Assembly (NCBI GenBank): GCA_003545125.1
Contig: DQCI01000132.1
Span: forward strand, 29,928 to 40,416
DNA: 10,489 nt
Origin: Paracoccaceae bacterium
GTDB lineage: Bacteria; Pseudomonadota; Alphaproteobacteria; Rhodobacterales; Rhodobacteraceae
Direction of reading: 5' to 3'
Position numbers and translations under genes: made by a program. Positions 7,297-10,489 of the stretch are shown here, one piece after another. Each line of letters starts with the position of its first letter. The first letter of the stretch is position 1. The notes beneath the pieces were generated by a model. The model worked only from the letters and a program-made list of their open reading frames with translations. It searched no databases and was not told the origin of the DNA.

Positions 7297-8093
7297 ACCA
7301 CCCCCAATTCGCCAAGAATAGTCTCTATTCGTGGCACATCTTCGGGGTTGTTGACTTCCCAGAACGGCCGCCCGCGTGCCGCGACCTCGACGCAGAGCAC
7401 CGGGCGCTCGCGTTCGAGGAACCGAAGCTGCTCAAGGCCTTCAAGCTGTTCGAGCGCGCCCGGCTGCCAGCGGGGATAGGCGGCCAGCGCCGAGGGGCGG
7501 TAGGCGTAAACACCGACATGGTGAAAAACCGGCGTCGGCGCGGCGTCCGGGTAGTCCCGCGCCGTGTAGGGGATTACTTCCTTGGAGAAGTAGAGCGCCT
7601 TCCGGTCGATGCCGAACACCGCCGTTGTCGCGCCCACACGCCCCGCCCGCCGGTCTTCGTGAAACCCGCGCAGCGCCCGGCCAGAGGCGCGCAGCACCGG
7701 CGTCGCCACCTCCGCCGTCGGATGCGCGGCGAGCCCCGCGACCAGCTCGTCGATAAACCACGGCGGGGTGAGCGGCGCATCGCCCTGCAGGTTCACCACC
7801 ATGTCGAACCGCGCGCCCAGCGCGTCATGCGCCTCGGCGCAGCGTTCGGTGCCATTCCCGCACGTCGCGCTGGTCATCACCACCTCGGCGCCGAACCCCT
7901 GCGCCGCGTCGCGTATCCGCGCGTCATCGGTGGCGACGACAACCCTGTCGATGCCCGACACCGCCTGCGCCGCTTCCCAGCTGCGGTGGATCAGGGTCTT
8001 TTTCGCGCCCGTCGCCCCGGTCAGTTCCACCAGCGCCTTGCCCGGGTAACGGGTCGAGGCATAGCGGGCCGGGATGACGAGCAGGACCGACAT
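7293..8093 (-). CDS. kdsB: CMP-Kdo synthetase-like cytidylyltransferase (KdsB family)
   Basis: 266 aa from an ATG at 8093, one base after the cysQ stop. The family joins CMP to Kdo (3-deoxy-manno-octulosonate) from CTP in the cytoplasm, for LPS inner core and for the poly-Kdo linker of ABC-dependent capsules. Seen: LLVIPARYASTRYPGKALVE at 4-23 (the KdsB signature), VVATDDARI at 52-60, CGNGTERCAEA at 78-88, NLQGDAPLTPP at 101-111, ALYFSKEVIPY at 166-176, HHVGVYAYRP at 191-200, LEQLEGLEQLRFLE at 214-227. The metal-binding aspartates are retained (D105 and the ED of NNPED near 251-252). Two otherwise conserved spots differ from E. coli KdsB as I recall it: GDEP reads GDAP, and DTPED reads NNPED. 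The protein is also longer than the usual 245-250 aa. A related substrate such as another octulosonate or nonulosonate is possible. Family call strong. Confidence 0.87.
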   Translation of the reverse strand: MSVLLVIPARYASTRYPGKALVELTGATGAKKTLIHRSWEAAQAVSGIDRVVVATDDARIRDAAQGFGAEVVMTSATCGNGTERCAEAHDALGARFDMVVNLQGDAPLTPPWFIDELVAGLAAHPTAEVATPVLRASGRALRGFHEDRRAGRVGATTAVFGIDRKALYFSKEVIPYTARDYPDAAPTPVFHHVGVYAYRPSALAAYPRWQPGALEQLEGLEQLRFLERERPVLCVEVAARGRPFWEVNNPEDVPRIETILGELGVV

Positions 8094-8094
8094 G

Positions 8095-8892
8095 TCAGGC
8101 CGGCTTCAGCTCCACGCCCGGGGCATGGGCAATGAAGAACGGGTTCTCGTAGCCGGGCTTGCCGTAGGTGAACGGTGCATGATCGTCGAACCGGATCACC
8201 GCGCCGCCGGCACCCGCAAGCACCGCGTGGCCTGCCGCGGTATCCCATTCCATCGTCCGGCCCAGCCGCGGATAGAGATCCGCCTCGCCGGTCGCGACCA
8301 GACAGAACTTGAGCGACGAGCCCGCCGAGGTCATGTCGCGCACGGCATATTTACCGATGTAATCATCCGTCGCCTGGTCGCGGTGCGACTTGGAGGCCAC
8401 CACCATCAGCGCGGCATTGTCGGGGGTCGACACCGCGATCGGTTTCGTCTCGCCGACCGTCGCCTTGTCGAACGGCCCCAGCTCCTCGACACTGGCGCCG
8501 TCGGCCCTGGTATAGAACATCCGCCCCTTGGCCGGCGCATAGACCACGCCGCGCACCGGCACGCCGTCCACGACGTAAGCGATGTTCACGGTGAAATCGC
8601 CGCGCCGGTGAACGAACTCCTTGGTGCCGTCGAGCGGGTCGACGATCAGAAACTCGGGCGCGCGCTCGGAATGGCTCTCGGCCTGTTCCTCGGTCACCAG
8701 CAACACGTCTGGGAAGGCGTCGCGCAGACCGGCCGAGATGAGCGCGTCGGCAGCTTCGTCAGCGGCGGTCACAGGGCTTTCGTCGGCCTTGATCCGGACA
8801 TTGAAATCCTCCTGCCCGTAGATTTTCATGATCGCGTCGCCCGCCTCGAGCGCCAACACACGCATCACGCTCTCCAGGTGATCGAAATCCAT
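8095..8892 (-). CDS. cysQ: 3'(2'),5'-bisphosphate nucleotidase CysQ
   Basis: 265 aa, of normal length for the CysQ branch of the inositol monophosphatase superfamily. It hydrolyses PAP (3'-phosphoadenosine 5'-phosphate) to AMP and phosphate, relieving inhibition of PAPS-using enzymes. The start at 8892 has a strong ribosome-binding site (AGAGGAG, 7 bases upstream). Metal-binding motifs are complete: KADESPVTAADEAA at 35-48, VTEE at 66-69, VDPLDGTKEF at 84-93, and EWDTAAGHAVL at 215-225. DPLDGTKEF, rather than the SPIDGT/DPLDGTTNF style of inositol monophosphatases, points to CysQ. It is the first gene of the minus-strand block, separated from the kdsB-like start by one base. Because a PAPS-using sulfotransferase lies at the far end of the same block, its by-product handling may be specific to this locus, though CysQ also has housekeeping roles. 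Cytoplasmic; no signal peptide. Confidence 0.92.
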   Translation of the reverse strand: MDFDHLESVMRVLALEAGDAIMKIYGQEDFNVRIKADESPVTAADEAADALISAGLRDAFPDVLLVTEEQAESHSERAPEFLIVDPLDGTKEFVHRRGDFTVNIAYVVDGVPVRGVVYAPAKGRMFYTRADGASVEELGPFDKATVGETKPIAVSTPDNAALMVVASKSHRDQATDDYIGKYAVRDMTSAGSSLKFCLVATGEADLYPRLGRTMEWDTAAGHAVLAGAGGAVIRFDDHAPFTYGKPGYENPFFIAHAPGVELKPA

Positions 8893-8907
8893 CGGATAGC
8901 TCCTCTG

Positions 8908-8926
8908 TCCCGGGGCCTGCCCGGGA
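8908..8926 (-). promoter_or_regulatory. GC-rich inverted repeat in the cysQ leader
   Basis: A perfect 7-bp stem (TCCCGGG / CCCGGGA) with a 5-nt loop sits in the presumed cysQ 5' leader, four bases upstream of its AGGAG ribosome-binding site. It could form a stable RNA hairpin or be a protein-binding palindrome. It has no T-tract and so is not a usual terminator. Function is unknown and it may be coincidental in such GC-rich DNA. Confidence 0.35.
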
Positions 8927-8929
8927 TTG

Positions 8930-8958
8930 TTGCGAAAAATCGGTGCTCCCCTTATGAT
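8930..8958 (+). promoter_or_regulatory. Sigma70-like promoter for the permease operon
   Basis: On the plus strand, TTGCGA (8930-8935) is followed by exactly 17 bases and TATGAT (8953-8958), a good match to a -35/-10 pair. The predicted transcription start is near 8965, giving a leader of about 59 nt before the permease ATG at 9024. It lies in the region between the two divergent gene blocks. Not verified experimentally. Confidence 0.5.
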
Positions 8959-8979
8959 TGCCCGTCAAGGGAACGGCAA
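8951..8979 (-). promoter_or_regulatory. Weak candidate promoter for cysQ, overlapping the divergent promoter
   Basis: On the minus strand, TTGCCG (8979-8974) and CATAAG (8956-8951) are separated by 17 bases. Each matches only four of six consensus bases. The -10 shares four bases with the -10 of the plus-strand promoter, so the two would be mutually exclusive if both are real. An alternative -35 (TTGACG) lies nearby but lacks a matching -10. Low confidence. Confidence 0.25.
8958..8979. promoter_or_regulatory. Imperfect dyad, possible operator
   Basis: TTGCC and GGCAA flank 12 bases over 22 bp, starting at the last base of the permease -10 box and covering its predicted transcription start. 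It also spans the -35 of the cysQ candidate promoter. The position suits an operator for a regulator controlling both directions, but a 5-bp half-site is short and may be chance. Confidence 0.22.
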
Positions 8980-9023
8980 GATTTCCCTGCGAAAACGATA
9001 GAAGAGCAGTCAGAAAGCGCGAG

Positions 9024-9845
9024 ATGTTCCAGGTCGGTCAGCAGCACAACCGGGTGAGCCAGTGGATCGCCCTCCTGGAGGTGATCTACCACGCGACCGT
9101 ACGCAACGTGCGCAAGAGCCACGCCAACGCGCTCGTCGGCATTTTCCTCAACATGCTGCAGTCGTTGATGCTGGTGCTGGTGTTCTACGTCATGTACGCG
9201 GTGCTCGGCCTCAAGGGCTCGATGATCCGGGGCGATTTTCTGCTCTACATCATGTCGGGCATCTTCCTCTACATGACCCAGATCAAGACGATGGGCGCCG
9301 TCGTCGGCTCCGATGGCCCGGCTTCGCCGATGATGCAGCACGCGCCGATGAACACCTTCGTCGCGATCATGTCGGCCGCCCTCAGCCAGCTCTACACCCA
9401 GGTGCTCTCGGTGGCGGTGGTGATCTACGTCTACCACATCGCCTTCAACCCGATCACCATCTACCAGCCCGCCGGCGCCTTCGGGATGCTGTTGCTGGCC
9501 TGGTTTTCGGGCCTCGGCGTCGGCCTCATCTTCCTGGCGATCAAGCCCTGGTTCCCGCAGGTGGCGGGTGTCGGTTCGACGATCTATGCGCGCGCCAACA
9601 TGATCGCCTCGGGCAAGATGTTTCTCGCCAACTCCATGCCGTACTACCTCTTGCCGATGTTCGCCTGGAACCCGCTGTTCCACATCATCGACCAGGCCCG
9701 TGGGTTCGTCTTCATCAACTACAACCCGCACTACTCCAACTGGCTCTACCCGCTGCTGGTGTCGCTCGGGTTGATGATGATCGGCTTCATGGGCGAGGCC
9801 TTTACCCGCAAACATGTGTCCCTCAGCTGGGGAGCCCGGAGATGA
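9024..9845 (+). CDS. ABC-2 type polysaccharide export permease (KpsM/Wzm family)
   Basis: 273 aa from an ATG at 9024. A longer frame from a TTG at 8958 exists, but it would start inside the promoter and is disfavoured. The protein is an inner-membrane permease with about six hydrophobic segments (roughly 36-60, 70-87, 113-139, 151-173, 200-216 and 238-257). The segment WNPLFHIIDQARGF (215-228) matches the NPL-HII motif of KpsM, Wzm and similar exporters of capsule, O-antigen or teichoic-acid-type glycans. Charged N- and C-termini fit a cytoplasmic location. Such permeases work with a separate ATPase (KpsT/Wzt); none is in this window. It is divergent from the CMP-sugar synthetase and GT genes, which fits export of the polymer they make. 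Whether it serves capsule, O-antigen or another glycan cannot be decided. The stop is overlapped by the next gene (ATGA). Confidence 0.88.
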   Translation: MFQVGQQHNRVSQWIALLEVIYHATVRNVRKSHANALVGIFLNMLQSLMLVLVFYVMYAVLGLKGSMIRGDFLLYIMSGIFLYMTQIKTMGAVVGSDGPASPMMQHAPMNTFVAIMSAALSQLYTQVLSVAVVIYVYHIAFNPITIYQPAGAFGMLLLAWFSGLGVGLIFLAIKPWFPQVAGVGSTIYARANMIASGKMFLANSMPYYLLPMFAWNPLFHIIDQARGFVFINYNPHYSNWLYPLLVSLGLMMIGFMGEAFTRKHVSLSWGARR

Positions 9846-10480
9846 TCCGACTGCTTGCTCTTGTCTTCGCGCTTCTGTCCTGGCCCGCGCTCGCGCAGAC
9901 CATCTATCCGGCGCTCCACGACGTCACCGGGGTGGCGGCGGACGACGTGCTGAATATCCGCACAGCCCCCTCCGCCAGCGCGCAGATCATTGGCGTTTTC
10001 GCCCCCTTCGAGACGGATATCGAGGTGGTCGCGCAATCAGCGGATGGCCGTTGGGGCCGTGTCAACGCGGGCGAGCAGGCCGGTTGGGCGGCGATGCGCT
10101 TTCTCGCCCGTCAACCCGGGCAGACGGCGGCGGATTGGGCGTATGGCCTCGCCCCCGTGACGCTCCACTGCTTCGGCACAGAACCCTTCTGGGGCCTCAC
10201 GCTCCGCCCGGGTGGCACCTTCGAGTTCACCGATCCGTTCCAGGGCGACGGCACCCCGATGGCGGGCAGCCTGATCCCGCTCGCGTCCTCCGCCAGCTCC
10301 GGCAAGCGCGGGTTCTTCGGGACTTTGACCGGGCATCCAACCTGGCTCTCGGGTGTCATCAGCTTCGAGATCTGTTCCGACGGGATGTCCGACCAGGACT
10401 ACGGCCTCGCGCTCGACCTGGCGCGCGGCGACCCGACGGGCGGCCGTCTCGATGCCGGCTGCTGCCGTCTCGTTCCCTGA
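9842..10480 (+). CDS. Secreted SH3-domain protein with COG3650-like C-terminal domain
   Basis: 212 aa from an ATG at 9842 that overlaps the permease TGA by 4 bp, implying coupling. Residues 1-18 form a classic signal peptide (MIRLLALVFALLSWPALA) with likely cleavage after ALA, so the protein is probably periplasmic. Residues about 22-90 form a bacterial SH3-like domain, with VLNIRTAPSASAQIIGVF at 36-53 and WGRVNAGEQAGWAAMRFL at 71-88. The C-terminal domain has LHCFGTEPFWGLTL (108-121), ICSDGMSDQDYGL (177-189) and a terminal GCCRL (206-210); its four cysteines (110, 178, 207, 208) could form disulfides. This resembles the uncharacterised COG3650 group, but no enzymatic role is known to me. Binding to peptidoglycan or glycan through SH3 is a possibility only. 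Its pairing with the permease hints at an envelope role. It ends nine bases before the window edge. Confidence 0.85.
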   Translation: MIRLLALVFALLSWPALAQTIYPALHDVTGVAADDVLNIRTAPSASAQIIGVFAPFETDIEVVAQSADGRWGRVNAGEQAGWAAMRFLARQPGQTAADWAYGLAPVTLHCFGTEPFWGLTLRPGGTFEFTDPFQGDGTPMAGSLIPLASSASSGKRGFFGTLTGHPTWLSGVISFEICSDGMSDQDYGLALDLARGDPTGGRLDAGCCRLVP

Positions 10481-10489
10481 CCGAGCCTA

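Noticed and set aside
6052..7479. 475-codon plus-strand open frame across the GT2 and kdsB-like genes
   Set aside because: Low-complexity Arg/Pro/His-rich translation with no recognisable domain, antisense to two strong genes and crossing their boundary.
8952..9815. 287-codon minus-strand open frame opposite the permease
   Set aside because: His/Asp/Glu-rich shadow of a membrane-protein gene; the plus-strand frame has clear hydrophobic segments and the NPLFHII motif.
9062..10480. 472-codon plus-strand open frame spanning the permease and SH3 genes in one frame
   Set aside because: Its second half is the genuine SH3 protein from 9842. The first half is an out-of-frame reading of the permease, so it is not a fusion protein.

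Overview
The window is about 10.5 kb of GC-rich DNA, almost entirely coding. It carries a surface-polysaccharide locus from an alphaproteobacterium, most likely a Rhodobacteraceae/Roseobacter-group member. That placement is inference from three things: the GC-rich codon use, the style of the glycosyltransferases (GTs), and a NodH-like sulfotransferase of a type I associate with that family. No rRNA, tRNA, insertion sequence, CRISPR array or phage gene was seen.

Minus-strand block (1-8892, read from high to low coordinates): cysQ (3'(2'),5'-bisphosphate nucleotidase), a kdsB-like CMP-sugar synthetase, and a GT2 glycosyltransferase with an extra C-terminal region. A 127-bp gap follows, then galU (UTP-glucose-1-phosphate uridylyltransferase), a GT4 glycosyltransferase, a second GT2, a core-2/I-branching (GT14-like) enzyme with a large extra C-terminal domain, and a sulfotransferase that runs off the left edge. 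Gene junctions are tight: 4-bp stop/start overlaps at 2751-2754 and 7293-7296, and gaps of 1, 6 and 10 bp elsewhere. The GT4-GT2 junction is looser (about 39 bp).

Plus-strand block (9024-10480): an ABC-2 type polysaccharide-export permease (KpsM/Wzm type), overlapped by 4 bp by a secreted SH3-domain protein with a COG3650-like C-terminal domain. The two blocks diverge from a 131-bp intergenic region holding a good sigma70-like promoter for the permease and a weaker, overlapping candidate for cysQ.

Together the genes suggest a pathway. GalU makes UDP-glucose and the KdsB-like enzyme makes CMP-Kdo or a related CMP-sugar. The GT4, two GT2 and GT14-like enzymes would build a glycan, the sulfotransferase could sulfate it, and CysQ would clear the inhibitory by-product PAP. 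The permease would export it with an ATPase that is not in the window. The overall picture, a possibly sulfated and possibly Kdo-linked polysaccharide, is inference. The enzyme families are mostly clear, but their exact sugar substrates are not.
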